NCBI RefSeq assembly: GCF_937616625.2
Contig: NC_065573.1
Location: 9,377,001 to 9,441,000, forward strand
DNA: 64,000 nucleotides
Direction of reading: 5' to 3'
Source: Mercurialis annua
Lineage: Eukaryota > Streptophyta > Magnoliopsida > Malpighiales > Euphorbiaceae
Shown here: positions 27,201-40,024 of the stretch, piece after piece
Position numbering within the stretch: the stretch's first letter is position 1
How the letters are laid out: each line of letters begins with the position of its first letter
Translations under genes and position numbers: made by a program
The notes under the pieces: generated by a model
What the model saw: only the letters and a program-made list of their open reading frames with translations
Database searches by the model: none
What the model was told of the DNA's origin: nothing

Positions 27201-27647
27201 TAGGTTAGTATGTCGCATCCCAAATCTATTTAACGTGTCGTTCCGATTACCTAAGCATGCTTAGGTTATATTACGCGAAGTGTGGGTGAAAATTGAAAAG
27301 TGACGCTAGATTAGTATTTCGCGTCTCAAGTCTCTTTAACGCGTCGTTCCGATTATCTAAGCATGTTTAGATTATAATAAGCAAAGAGGGGTTAAAAAGT
27401 GACGCTAGATTAGTATGGCGCGTTTCAAGTCTCTTTAACACATCGTTTCGATTACCATGCTTATGTCGCGTCACAAGTGTCTCTAATGCGTCGTTCTGAT
27501 TACCTAAGCATGGTTAATTTATATTACGCAAAGTGTGCGTGAAAAGTTACAATAGATTAGTATGTCACGTCTTAAGTCTCTTTAACTCGTCGTTCTGATT
27601 ACCTAAGCATGGTTAAGTTATATTACGCAAAGTGTGCGTGAAAAGTG
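24250..27647 (+). repeat. 3.4-kb tandem duplication, copy C
   Basis: Second copy, about 3,398 bp. The crossover point lies in the shared GTGACAATAGATTAGTATG near 21,050 and 24,250, after which the sequence jumps back to the start of the unit. It keeps both monomers missing from copy B (25,845-25,940 and 27,160-27,255) and continues beyond 27,647 collinearly with segment A from about 9,260. Confidence 0.9.
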
Positions 27648-30600
27648 ACTCTAGATAAGTATGTCGCGTCTCAACTCTCTTTAACTCGTCGTTCTGATTA
27701 CCTAAGCATGGTTAAATTATATTACGCAAAGTGTGCGTGAAAAGTGACGCTCAATTAGTATGTCGCGTCTCAAGTCTCTTTAACGCGTCGTTCTGATTAC
27801 CTAAGCATGGTTTCGTTTTATTACACCAAGTGCGCGTTAAAAGTGTTGCTAGATTAGTATGTTGCGTCACAAGACCCTTTAACGCGTTGTTACGATTACC
27901 TAAGCATGGTTAGGTTATATTACGTAAAGTATGCGTAAAAAGTGACGCTCTAGATTAGTATTTCGCGTCTCAAGTATCTTTAACGCGTTTTTTCGATTAT
28001 CATGCTTATGCACGTCACAAGTCTAACACGTCGTTCTGATTACCAAAGAATGGTTAGGTTATATTACGCAAAGTGTGCATGAAAATCTACAATAGATTAG
28101 TATGTCACGTCTCGAGTCCTGTTAATGAGTCATTTCGATTACATATGCATGGTTAGGTCATTTTACATAAAGTGTGCGTGAAAAGTGACGCTAGATTAGT
28201 ATGTCGCTTCTCAAGTCTCCTTAACACGTCGTTCCGATTACCTAAGCATGGTTAAGTTATATTACGCAATGTGTGCGTGAAAACTGTTGATAGGCTAGTA
28301 TGTCGCGTCTCAAGTCTCTTTTACGCGTCGTTCCGATTACCTAAGCATGGTTAAGTTATATTACGCAAAATGTGCGTGAAAAGTGACGGTAGATTAGTAT
28401 GTCGTGTCTCAAGTCTCTTTAATGCGTCGTTCCGATTACCTAAGCTTGGTTAGATTATTCTACGCAAAGCGTGCGTAAAGAGTGACGCTAGATTAGTATG
28501 GCGCGTTTCAAAAATCTTTAACACGTAATTTCGATTACCATGTTCATGTCGCGTCACAAGTGTCTCAAACGCGTCGTTCTAATTACCAAAGAAAAGTGTG
28601 CGTGAAAAGTGACAATATATTAGTATGTCGCATCTCAAGTCGCTTTAAAGTGTCGTTCTGATGACCTAAGCTTGGTTAGGTTATTTTACGCAAAGTGTGC
28701 GTGAAAAGTGACGCTAGATTGGTATGTCGCTTCTCAAGTCCCTTTAACGTGTGTTCCGATTACCTAAGCATTGTTAGGTTATATTACGCAAAGTGTGCGT
28801 GAAAAGTGACCCTAGATTAGTATATCGCGTCTCAAGTATCTTTAACACGTCGTTTCGATTACCAAAGCATGGTTATGTTATATTACGCCAAGTGCAAGTT
28901 AAAAGTATCGCCAGATTAGTATGTCGCATCACTAGTCTTTTTAACGCATTGTTATGTTACCTAAATATGGTTAAGTTATATTACGCAAAGTGTGCGTAAA
29001 AAGTGTCGTTAGATTAGTATGGCACGTCTCAAGTCTCTTTAACGCATTGTTTCGATTACCATGCATATGTCACATTACAAGTTTCTTTAACACATCTTTC
29101 CGATTACCATAGCATGGTTAGGTTAAATACACAAATTGTGAGTGAAAAGCGACAATTGATTAGTATGTCGCGTCACATGTCTCTTTAACCCGTCGTTCCA
29201 ATTGGTCATGGTTGGGTTATTTTACGCAAAGTGTGCGTAAAAAGTGATGCTAGATTAGTATGTCGTGTCACAAGTCTCTTTAACGCGTTGTTCCAATTAC
29301 CCAAGCATGGTTTAGTTATATTATGCGATGTGTGCGTGAAAACTGTTGCTAGGTTACGTTCTAATTACCTAATAATCATGGTTAGGTTATTTTACGCAAA
29401 GTGTGCGTGAAAACTGACGCTAGATTAGTATGTCGCGTCTCAAGTCTCTTTAACGCGTCGTTTCGAATACCTAAGCATGGTTAGGTTATATTCCGCAAAG
29501 CATGCGTCAAAAGTGATGCTAGATTAGTATGGCGCGTTTTAAGTCTCTTTAACGCATCATTTTAATTACCGTCGTTCTGATTACCTAAGCATGGTTAGGT
29601 TATATTACGCAAAGTGTGTGTGAGAAGTGACGCTAGATTAGTATGTCGCATCTCAAGTCTCTTTAATGTGTGTTTCGATTACCTAAGCATGGTTAGGTTA
29701 TATTACGTAAAGTGTGCGTGAAAAGTGATGCTAGATTAATATGCCGCCTCCTAAGTCTCTTTCATGCGTCGTTCCGATTACCTAAGCATGGTTAGGTTAT
29801 ATTACGCAAAGTTTGCGTAAAAAGTGACGCTAGATTACTATAGCGCGTCTCAAGTCTCTATAACGCGTCGTTTCGATTACCATGCTTAAGTTGCTTAACA
29901 AGTGTCTTTAACGCGTCGTTCTGATTACTTAAGTATGGTTATGTTATATTATGCAAAGTGTGTGTGAAAAGTGACAATAGATTAGTATGTCGCGCCTCAA
30001 GTCTCTTTAACGCGTCGTTCCGATTACCTAATCATGGATATGTTATATTACGCCAAGTGCGCGTTAAAAGTGTCGCTAGATTAGTATGTCACGTCACAAG
30101 TCTTTATAACGCGTTGTTACGATTACTTAGGAATGGTTAGGTTATATTACGCACAGTATGTGTAAAGAGGGACGGTAGATTAGTATGTCGCATCTCAAGT
30201 CTCTTTAAGGCATCATTTTGATTACCATGCTTATGTTATGTTACAAATCTCTCTAACACGTCGTACCGATTACCTAAGCATGGTTAGGTTATATTACGCA
30301 AAGTGTGTGTGAAAAGTGACAATAGATGAGTATGTCGCGTCTCAAGTGTCTTTAACGCGTCATTTTGATTATGTAAGCATGGTTAGGTTATTTTGGGCAA
30401 ATTGTGCGTGAAAAGTGACGCTAGATTAGTATGTCGCGTCTCAATTCTCTTTAACGCGTTGTTCCTATTACCTAAGCATGGTTAGGTTACATTACGCAAA
30501 GCGTGCGTGAAAAGTGACGCTAGATTAGTATGTCGCGTTTTCAAGTCTGTTTAACCCGTCGTTCCGATTACCTAAGCATGGTTAGGTTATATTGTGCAAA

Positions 30601-31084
30601 GTGTTCGTGAAATGTGACGCTAGATAAGTATGTCGCGTTCTCTTTAACGCGTTCCGATTACCTAAGCATGGTTTGGTTATATTACGCAAAATGTGCTGCA
30701 AAAGTGACGTTAGATTAGAATGTCGCGTCTCAAGTCCCTCTAATGCGTCGTTCCGATTTGATAAGCATGGTTAGGTTATATTACGCAAAGTGTGCGTGAA
30801 AAAGGACACTATATTAGTATGTGTCGTTCCAATTACCCAAAAATGGTTAGGTTATATTACGCAAAGTTTGCGAGAAAAGTAAGGCTAGATTAGTATGTTG
30901 TGTCTCAAGTCTCTTTAACGCGTCGTTTTCATTACCTAAGCATTGTTAGGTTTTATTATGCAAGGTGTGCCTGAAAAGTGACGCTAAATTAGTATGTCGC
31001 GTCTCAAGGCTCTCTTATGCGTCTGATTACCTAAGCATGGTTAGGTTATATTATGCAAAGTATAGTTCAAAAGTGACGCTAGAT

Positions 31085-32300
31085 AAGTATGTCGCGTCTC
31101 AAGTCTCTTTAACGCGTCATTTCGATTAACATGCTTATGTCGCGTCACAAGTCTCTCTAACGCGTCGTTCAGATTACCCTGATTAGGTTATATTACGCAA
31201 GGTGTGCGTGAAAAGTAACAATAGATTAGTTTGTCGTATCTCAAGTCTCTTTAATGCGTCGTTCCGATTACCTAAGCATGAGTAGGTTATATTACGAAAA
31301 GTGTGCGTGTAAAGTTACAATAGATTAGTATGTCGCGTCTCAAGTCTATTTAACGCGTCGTTTCGATTACCTATGCCTGGTTGGTTATATTATGAAAAGT
31401 ATGCGTGAAAACTGACGTTAGATGAGTAAGTTGCGTTTAAATTCTCTTTATCGCGTTGTTCCGATTATCTAAGCATGGTAAGGTTATAAAAAACAAAGCG
31501 TGCTTGAAAACTGACGCTAGATGAGTATGTCGCGTCTCAAGTCTCTTTAACGCGTCGTTCCGAATACCTAAGCATGGTTAGATTATATTACGCAAAGTGT
31601 GCGTGAAAAGTGATGCTAGATTAGTATGTCGCATCTCAAGTCTCTTTAATGCGTCGTTCCGATTACCTAAGCATGCTTAAGTTATATTACACAAAGTGTC
31701 CGTAAAAAGTGATGCTAGATTAGTATCGCGCGTCTCAAGTCTCCTTAACGCGTCGTTTCAATTACCATACTTATGCCGCGTCAGAAGTCTCTCTAACGCG
31801 TTGTTCCGATTACCTAAGCATGGTTAGGTTATATTACGCAAGGTGTGTGTAAAAAGTAATAATAGATAAGTTTGTCGCATCTCAAGTCTCATTAACGCGT
31901 CGTTCCGATTACCTAATCATGGTTAGGTTATATTACAAAAAGTGTGCGTGAAAAGTAACAATAGATTAGTATGTCGCGTCTCAAGTCTATTTAGCGCGTC
32001 GTTCCGATTACCTATGCATGGTTAAGTTATATTATGAAAAGTATGCGTGAAAACTGACGCTAGATGAGTAAGTTGCGTCTCAATTCTTTTTATGAAAAGT
32101 AAGCGTGAAAACTGACGTTAGATGAGTAAGTTGCGTCTCAATTCTCTTTATCGCGTTGTTCCGATTATCTAAGCATGGTTAGGTTTTAATAAACAAAACG
32201 TGATTGAAAAGTGACGCAAGATTAGTATGTCGCGTCTCAAGTCTCTTTAACGCGTCGTTCCGATTACCCAAGAATGGTTAGGTTATATTATGTAAAGTGT
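31085..32300 (+). repeat. 1.2-kb segmental duplication D, copy 1
   Basis: Matches 40,025-41,240 at an offset of about 8,940: TTCGATTAAC at 31,121 against TTCGATTGAC at 40,061, and CGATTACCCAAGAATGG at 32,261 against 41,199. Shared oddities include the short monomer CAGATTACCCTGATTAGG, the GATGAGTAAGTTGCG monomers, and an internal 58-bp tandem duplication. The two copies lie on either side of the reversed block. Confidence 0.88.
32040..32155 (+). repeat. 58-bp partial-monomer tandem duplication
   Basis: GCGTGAAAACTGACG recurs at 32,045 and 32,103, 58 bp apart, each followed by TAGATGAGTAAGTTGCG. The same 58-bp spacing is found at 40,983 and 41,041 in the duplicated segment, so this event came before the D duplication. 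Confidence 0.85.
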
Positions 32301-33995
32301 GCGAAAAAAGTAAGGCTCGGTTAGTATGTTGCGGCTCAAGTCTCTTTAACGCGTCGTTCCGATTATCTAAGCATGGTTAGGTTATATAACGCAAGGTGTG
32401 CGTGAAAAGTGACGCTAGATTAGCATGTCGCGTCTCAAGGCTCTTTAATGCGCCGTTCCGATGACCTAGGCATGGTTAGGTTATATTATGCAAAGCATAG
32501 GTTAAAAGTGACGCTAGATTAGTATGTCGCGTCTCAAGTCTCGTTATCGCGTCCTTTCGATTATCATGCTTATGTCGAGTCACAAATCTCTTTAACGCGT
32601 CGTTCCGATTACCTAAGCATGGTTAGGTTATATTACGCAAGCTGTCCGTGAAAAGAAACAATAGATTAGTATGACGTGTCTCAAGTCTCATTAATGCGTC
32701 GTTCCGATTACCTAAGCATTTTACGAAAAGTGTGCGTGAAAAGTGACAATCGATTAATATGTCGCATCTCAAGTCTATTTAACGCGTATTTCTGATTACA
32801 TATGCATGGGTGGGTTATATTATGAAAAGTGTGCGTGAAAACTGACGCTAGATTTGTATGTTGCGTCTCAATTCTCTTTATCGCATTGTTCCAATTATCT
32901 AAGCATGATTAGGTTATAATAAACAAAGCGTGCTTGAAAAGTGACGCTAGATTAGTACGTCGCGTCTCAAGTCTCTTCAACGCGTCGTTCCGATTACCTA
33001 AGCATAGTTAGGTCATATTACGCAAAGAGTGTGTGAAAAGGGACGCATGAAAAGTATGTCGCGTCTCAAGTCTCTAAAAAGCGTCGTTCCGATTACCCAA
33101 TAATGGATAGGTTATATTAGGCAAAGTGTGCGAGAAAAGTTGCGCGCATGCTAATCTCTTTAACGCGTCGTTCCGATTACCTAAGCATGGTTAGGTTATA
33201 TTACAAAATGTGTGCGTGAAAAGTAACAATAGATTAGTATGTCGCGTCTCAAATCTCTTTAATGCGTCGTTCCGATTACCTAAGCATGGTTAGGTTACAT
33301 TACGCTAAGTGTGCGTGAAAAGTGATGCTACTTTAGTATGGCGCAACTCACGTCTCTTAAACGCGTCGTTCAATTACCATGCTTATGTCGCATCACAAGT
33401 CTCTCTAACGCGTAGTTCCAATTACCTAAGCATGGTTTGGTTATATTGTGCGTGAAAAGTGTTGCTAGATTAGTATGTTGCATCTAAAGGCTCTTTAAAG
33501 CGTCGTTCCGATTACCTAAGCATGGTTAGGTTATAATACGCAAAGTTTGCGTGAAAACTGATGCTAGATTAGTATGTCGCTTCTCCAGTCTCTTTAGCGC
33601 GTCGTTTCGATTACCATGCTTATGTCACGTCACAAGTCTCTCTAACGCGTTGTTCCGATTACCTAAGCATAGTTAGGTTATAGTACGCAAAGTGTGCCTA
33701 AAAAGGATCAATGGATTTGTATGTCGTGTCTCAAGTCTCTTTAACGCGTCGTTCCGATTACCTAAGCATGGTTAGGTTATATTAGGCATAGTGTGCTTGA
33801 AAAGTGACGCTAGATTAATACAAGTCTCTTTAACGCATATTATGTCACGTCTCAAGTCTCTTTAACGCTTCGTTCCGATTACCATACTTATCTAACGTCA
33901 CAAGTCTATTTAAAGCGTCGTTTCAATTACCTAAGCATGGTTAGGTTATATTACGCAAAGTGTGCGTGAAACGTGACGTTAGATTAGTATGTCGG

Positions 33996-35480
33996 ACACT
34001 TTTCATAATATAACCTAACCATGCATAGGTAATCGGAACGACGGGTTAAATAGACTTGAGACTCGACATACTAATCTATTGTCAGTTTTCACGCACACTT
34101 TTCATAATATAACCTAACCATGCTTAGGTAATCAGAACGACGCGTTAATGAGACTTGAGATACGACATACTAATCTACTGTTACTTTTCACGCACACCTT
34201 GCGTAATATTACCTAACCATGCTTAGGTAATCGGAACGACGCGTTACAGAGACTCGTGACGTGACACAAGCATGGTAATCGAAACGACACGTTAAAGAAA
34301 CTACTTTTGACCTATACTTTGCATAATATAACCTAACCATGCTTAGGTAATCAGAACGACGCAAAGAGCCTTGAGACGCGACATACTAATCTAGCGTCAC
34401 TTTTCAGGCACACCTTGCGTAATATAACCTAACTATTCTTAGTTAATCGGAACAACGCATTAAAGAGACTTGAGACACAACATACTAATCTAGCCTTACT
34501 TTTCTCGCAAACTTTGCGTAATATAACCTAAACATTCTTGGGTAATCAGAACGACGCGTTAAAGAGACTTGAGACATCATGACATACTAATCTAGTGTCA
34601 CTTTTCACGCACTCTTTGCGTAATATAACCTAACCATGCTTAGTCAATCGGAACGACGCTTTAAAGATAACGCGACATACTTATCTAGCGTAACTTTTCA
34701 CGAGCACTTTGCGTAATATAACCTAACCATTCTTAGGTAATCGGAACGACGCGTTAAACAGACTTGAGAACGCGACATACTAATCTAGAGTCACTTTTTA
34801 CACACGCTTTGCGTAATATAACCTAACCATGCTTAGGTAATCGGAACAACGCGTTAAAGAGAATTGAGACGCGACATACTAATCTAGCGTCACTTTTCAT
34901 GCACCCTTTGCGTAATATAACCTAACCATGCTTAGGCAATCGGAATGACGCGTTAGAGAGACTAGTTACGCGACATAAGCATGGTAATCGAATCGATGCA
35001 TTAAAGAGACTTGAGAGGTGCCATACTAATCTAGCGTCACTTTTTATGCACACTTTGCGTAATATAACCTAACCATGCTTAGGTAATATGAACGACTCGT
35101 TAGAGAGACTTGTGATGCGACATAAGCATGGTAATTGAAACGACGCATATATGAGACTTGAGACGCGCCATACTAATCTAGCATCACTTTTCACGCACAC
35201 TTAGCGTAATGTAACCTAACCATGCTTAGGTAATCGGAACGACGCATTGAAGAGACTTGAGACGCGACATACTAATTCTATTGTTACTTTTCATGCACAC
35301 GTTTTGTACTATAACCTAACCATGCTTAGGTAATCAGAACGACGCGTTAAAGAGACTTTAGACGCGACGTGCTAAGCTAGCTCAACTTTTCGCGCACACT
35401 TTATATAATATAAACCTAACCATTCTTGGGTAATCGGAACGACGCGTTCAAGAGACTTGAGACGCGACATACTAATCCTG
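33996..35480 (-). repeat. Left arm of a large inverted repeat
   Basis: The reverse complement matches + strand 41,160-42,610. Shared private features, read in + sense, are AAGGCTCTTTGCGTCG (deletion monomer), GTCAAAAGTAGTTTC (fused monomer), TCGCGTTATCTTTAAAG, AACAATAGAATTAG, and GAGCTAGCTTAGCACGTCG. The similarity fades near 35,480, where the left arm has a CCTGTGTCTTTTTTC monomer absent from the other side. Confidence 0.88.
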
Positions 35481-36240
35481 TGTCTTTTTTCACGCACTCT
35501 TTGTGTAATATAACCTAACTATGCTTAGGTAATCGAAACGACGCATTAAAGAGCCTTGAGACGCGACATACTAATCGAGCATCACTTTTCACGCACACCT
35601 TGCGTAATATAACCTAACCATACTTAGCTAATCGGAATGACGCGTTAAAGAGACTTGAGATGTGACATACAAATAGCGTTACTTTTCTCGCACACTTTGC
35701 GTAATATAACGTAAATATTCTTGGGTAATCATAACAACGCGTTCAAGAGACTTGAGACGCGATATACTAATCTAGCGTCACTTTTCACGCACTCTTTGCG
35801 TAATATAATCTAACCATGCTTAGGTAATCAGAACGACGCGCTAAAGAGAACGCGACATACTTATCTAGTGTCACGTTTCATGCACCCTTTGCGTAAGATA
35901 ACCTAACCATGCTTAGGTAATCGAAACAACGCGTTAAAGAGACTTGAGACGCGAAGTACTTATCTAACGTCACTTTTAAAGCACGCTTTGTTTATTATAA
36001 CCTAATCATGCTCTGATAATCGGAACAATGCGATAAAGAGAATTGTGACGGAACATACTAATCTAGAGTCAGTTTTCACGCACACGTTTCATGATAGGTA
36101 ATCGGAACGACGCGTTAAATAGACTTGAGACGCGAGATACTAATCGATTATCACTTTTCGCGCACACTTTTCGTAATATAACCTAACCATGCTTAGGTGA
36201 TCGGAACGCGTTAAAGAGACTTGAGACACGAATTACTAAT

Positions 36241-37475
36241 CTATTGTTTCTTTTCACGCACACCTTGTGTAATATAACCTAACCATGCTTAGGTAATCGG
36301 AACGACGCGTTAGAGAGACTTGTGATGCGACATAAACATGATAATCGAAACGAAGCGTTAAAGAGACTTGAGACGCGACATACTAATCTAGCGTCACTTT
36401 TGACCTATACTTTGCATAATATAACCTAACCATGCTTAGGTAATCGGAACGACGCATTAAAAAGCCTTGAGACGCGACATACTAATCTAGCGTCACTTTT
36501 CACGCACACCTTGCGTCACATAAATAATACGTATGTAATTGAGTTAAAGCTTAGGTAATCGTAACGACGTGTCAAAGAGACTTGAGACGCAACATACTAA
36601 TCTAGCCTTACTGTTCTCACACATTTTGCTTAATATAACCTAACCATTCTTGGGTAATCGGAACGACGCGTTAAAGAGACTTGAGACGCGACATACTAAT
36701 CCCGCGTCACTTTTTACGCACTCTTTGCGTAATATAACCTAACCATACTTAGGTAATCGGAACGGCGCATTAAAGAGCCTTAAGAGGCGACATACTAATC
36801 TAGCGTCAGTTTTCACGCACACCTTGCGTAATATAACCTAACCATGCTTAGCTAATCGGAACGACGCATCAAAAGGACTTGAGACGAAACATACTAATCT
36901 AGCGTTACTTTTCTCGCGCACTTTGCGTAATATAACCTAACCATTCTTGGGTAATCGGAATGACGCGTTAAAGAGACTTGAGACGCGACATACTTTTCTA
37001 GTGTCACTTTTCACGCACTCTTTCCGTAATATAACCTAACCATGCTTAGGTAATCGGAACGATGCGTTAAAGAGAACGCGACATTCTTATCTAGCGTTAA
37101 TTTTCACGCACACTTAGCGTAATATAACCTAACCATTTTTAGGTAATCGGAACGACGCGTTAAAGAAACTTGAGACGCGACATACTAATCTAACGTCACT
37201 TTTCAATCAGACTTTGTTTATTATAACCTAATCATGCTTAGATAATCGGAAAAATACGATAAAGAGAATTGAGACGCAACATACTAATTTAGCGTCTGTT
37301 TTCACGCACACTTTTCATAATATAACCTACCCATGCATAGGTAATTGGAACTAGGCGTTAAATAGACTTGAGACACGACATACTAATCGATTGTCACTTT
37401 TCACGCACTCTTTTCGTAACAATCTTAGGTTATCGGAACGACGCGTTAAAGAGACATGAGACACAACATACTAAT
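36241..37475 (-). repeat. 1.2-kb tandem unit in the reversed block, copy 1
   Basis: Bounded by CTATTGTTTC at 36,241 and 37,476. Internal landmarks repeat in the next unit: TGACCTATACTTTGC at 36,401 and 37,632, and AAAATACGATAAAGAG at 37,251 and 38,442. Length 1,235 bp. Confidence 0.85.
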
Positions 37476-38666
37476 CTATTGTTTCTTTTTACGCACACCT
37501 TGCGTAATATAACCTAACCATGCTTAGGTAATCGGAACGACGCGTTAGAGAGACTTGTGACACGACATAAACATGATAATCGACACAACTTGTAAAAGAT
37601 ACTTGAGACGATACTAATCTAGAGTCACTTTTGACCTATACTTTGCATAATATAACCTAACCATGCTTAGGTAATCGGAACGACACATTAAAAAGCCTTG
37701 AGACGCGACATGCTAATCTAGCGTCACTTTTCACGCACACCTTGCGTTATATAACCTAACCATGCTTAGGTAATCGGAACGACTCGTTAAAAAGACTTGA
37801 GACGCAACATACTAATCTAGCCTTACTTTTCTCGCACACTTTGCGTAATATAATAATCAGAACGACGCGTTAAAGAGACTTGAGACGCGACATACTAATC
37901 CTGCGTCACTTTTTACGCATTCTTTGCGTAATATAATACTTAGGTAATTGAAACGACGCATTAAAGAGCCTTGAGACGCGACATACTAATTTAGCGTTAC
38001 TTTTCACGCACACCTTGCGTAATAAAACCTAACCATGCTTAGCTAATCGGAACGACGCATTAAAAGGACTTGAGACTCAACATACTAATCTAGCGTTACT
38101 TTTCTCGAGCACTTTGCGTAATATAACCTAACCATTCTTGGGTAATCGGAATGACGCGTTAAAGAGGCTTGAGACGCGACATACTTTTCTAGTGTCACTT
38201 TTCACGCACTCTTTCCGTAATATAACCTAACCATGCTTAGGTAATCGGAACGACACGCTAAAGAGAACGCGACATTCTTATCTAGCGTCAATTTTCACGC
38301 ACACTTTGCGTAATATAACCTAACCATGCTTAGGTAATCGGAACGACGCGTTAAAGAGACTTGAGACGCGACATAATAAAATATCGTTACTTTTCAAGCA
38401 GACTTTGTTTATTATAACCTAATCATGCTTAGATAATCGGAAAAATACGATAAAGAGAATTGAGACGCAACATACTAATTTAGCGTCAGTTTTCACGCAC
38501 ACTTTTCATAATATAACCTACCCATGCATAGGTAATCGGAACTACGCCTTAAATAGACTTGAGACACGACATATTAATTGATTGTCACTTTTCACGCACA
38601 CTTTTCGTAACATTCTTAGGTAATCGGAACGACACGTTAAAGAGACTTGAGACACGACATATTAAT
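37476..38666 (-). repeat. 1.2-kb tandem unit in the reversed block, copy 2
   Basis: Length 1,191 bp. A third, truncated unit follows from 38,667: ACATGCTAATCTAGCGTCAC recurs from 37,711 to 38,762, an offset of only 1,051 bp, so the third copy lacks part of the start of the unit. Confidence 0.83.
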
Positions 38667-40024
38667 CTACTGTTTCTTTTTACGCACAACACCTTGCGTA
38701 ATATAACCTAACCATGCTTAGGTAATCGGAACGACGCACTAAAAAGCCTTGAGACGCGACATGCTAATCTAGCGTCACGTTTCACGCACACCTTGCGTTA
38801 TATAACCTAACCATGCTTAGGTAATCGGAACGAGGCGTTAAAGAGACTTGAGACGCAACATACTAATCTAGCCTTACTTTTGTCGCACACTTTCCGTAAT
38901 ATAACCTAACCATTCTTGGGTAATCAGAACGACGCGTTAAAGAGACTTGAGACGCGACATACTAATCCTGCGTCACTTTTCACACACTCTTTACGTAATA
39001 TAACCTAACCATACATAGGTAATCGAAACGACGCATTAAAGAGCCTTGAGACGCGACATATTAATCTAGCGTCACTTTTCACGCACACCTTGCGTAATAA
39101 AACCTAACCATGCTTAGCTAATCGGAACGACGCATTAAAGAGACTTGAGACTCAACATACTAATCTAGCGTTACTTTTCTCGCACACCTTGCGTAATATA
39201 ACCTAACCATTCTTGGGTAATCGGAACGACGCGATAAAGAGAATTGAGACATGACATACTAATCTAGCGTCACTTTTAACGCATCCTTTGCATAATGTAA
39301 CCTAACCATGCTTAGGTATTCGAATCGACGCGTTAAAGATACTTGAGACATACTAATCTAACATCACTTTTGATCTAAATTTTGAATAATACAACCTAAC
39401 CATGCTTAGGTAATCGGAACGACGTATTAAAGAGCCATGAGAGACGACATATTAATCTAGCGTCACTTTTCACGCACACCTTGCGTAATATAGCCTAACT
39501 ATGCTTAGGTAATTGGAACGACGCGTTAAATAGACATGAGATGCGACATACTAATCTATTGTCATTTTTTACGCACACGTTGCGTAATATAACCTAACCA
39601 TGCTTAGGTAATCGAAACGACGCGTTAGAGAGACTTGTAAAGCGACATACTAATCTAGGGTCACTTTTCAAGCATACTTTGCAAAAAATAACCTAACCAT
39701 GCTTAGATTACCTAAGTATGTCGCGTGAAAATTGAAAATTGACAATAAATTAGTATGTCGCGTCTCAAGGCTCTTTAACGCGTCGTTTCGATTACCTAAG
39801 TATGGTTAGGTTATTGTACACAAAGTGTGCGTGAAAAGTGAAGCTAGATTAGTATGTCGTGTCTCAAGTCTCTTTAACGCGTCATTCCGATTACCTAAGA
39901 ATGGTTAGGTTATTTTACGCTAAGTGTGCGTGAAAAGTGACGCTAGATTAGTATGTCGCGTCTCAAGTCTCTTTAACGTGTGGTCCCAATTACCTAAGCA
40001 TGGTTATGTTATATTACGGTAGAT

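Larger units (their letters stand above)
16549..30208 (+). repeat. Segmental copy A' of the satellite array
   Basis: Second copy of the segment at 1-11,709, in the same orientation. It contains the 1,603-bp unit once (17,626-19,228) and has gained an internal tandem duplication (21,050-27,647). Beyond 30,208 the sequence continues with ATGCTTATGTTATG, a half monomer, where copy A switches to a reversed monomer. Copy A is therefore the one broken at that end. Confidence 0.88.
1..33995 (+). repeat. 99-bp satellite array, forward block 1
   Basis: Head-to-tail tandem array with no gene. The consensus monomer starts GATTACCTAAGCATGG, continues TTAGGTTATATTACGC, AAAGTGTGCGTGAAAAGTG, ACGCTAGATTAGTATG, TCGCGTCTCAAGTC, and ends TCTTTAACGCGTCGTTCC, giving 99 bp. 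A nearly consensus copy is 20,313-20,411, with two differences. Neighbouring monomers differ from each other at several positions, but copies many kilobases apart are often nearly identical, so homogenisation acted on multi-monomer segments. 48-bp half monomers are interspersed. One reversed monomer interrupts the array at 11,710. The family itself is not one I can name. Centromeric, pericentromeric or subtelomeric heterochromatin is inferred only from the array size. Confidence 0.97.
33996..39705 (-). repeat. Reversed satellite block, 5.7 kb
   Basis: The same satellite family in reverse orientation, reading ATAACCTAACCATGC, then TTAGGTAATCGGAACGACG, on the + strand. The left junction falls mid-monomer: AGTATGTCG ends at 33,994 and ACACTTTTCATAATATAACC begins at 33,996. 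The right junction is near 39,705, where AACCATGCTTAG turns into ATTACCTAAGTATGTCGCG. Gene-free. It includes its own tandem ~1.2-kb units and, at its left end, an inverted copy of 41,160-42,610. Confidence 0.96.

Noticed and set aside
39706..39770. Possible second foreign insertion at the right switch point, because of GAAAATTGAAAATTGAC
   Set aside because: The same motif occurs in ordinary monomers (for example near 8,912 and 23,891 as GAAAATTGAAAAGTGAC), so it is a satellite variant.
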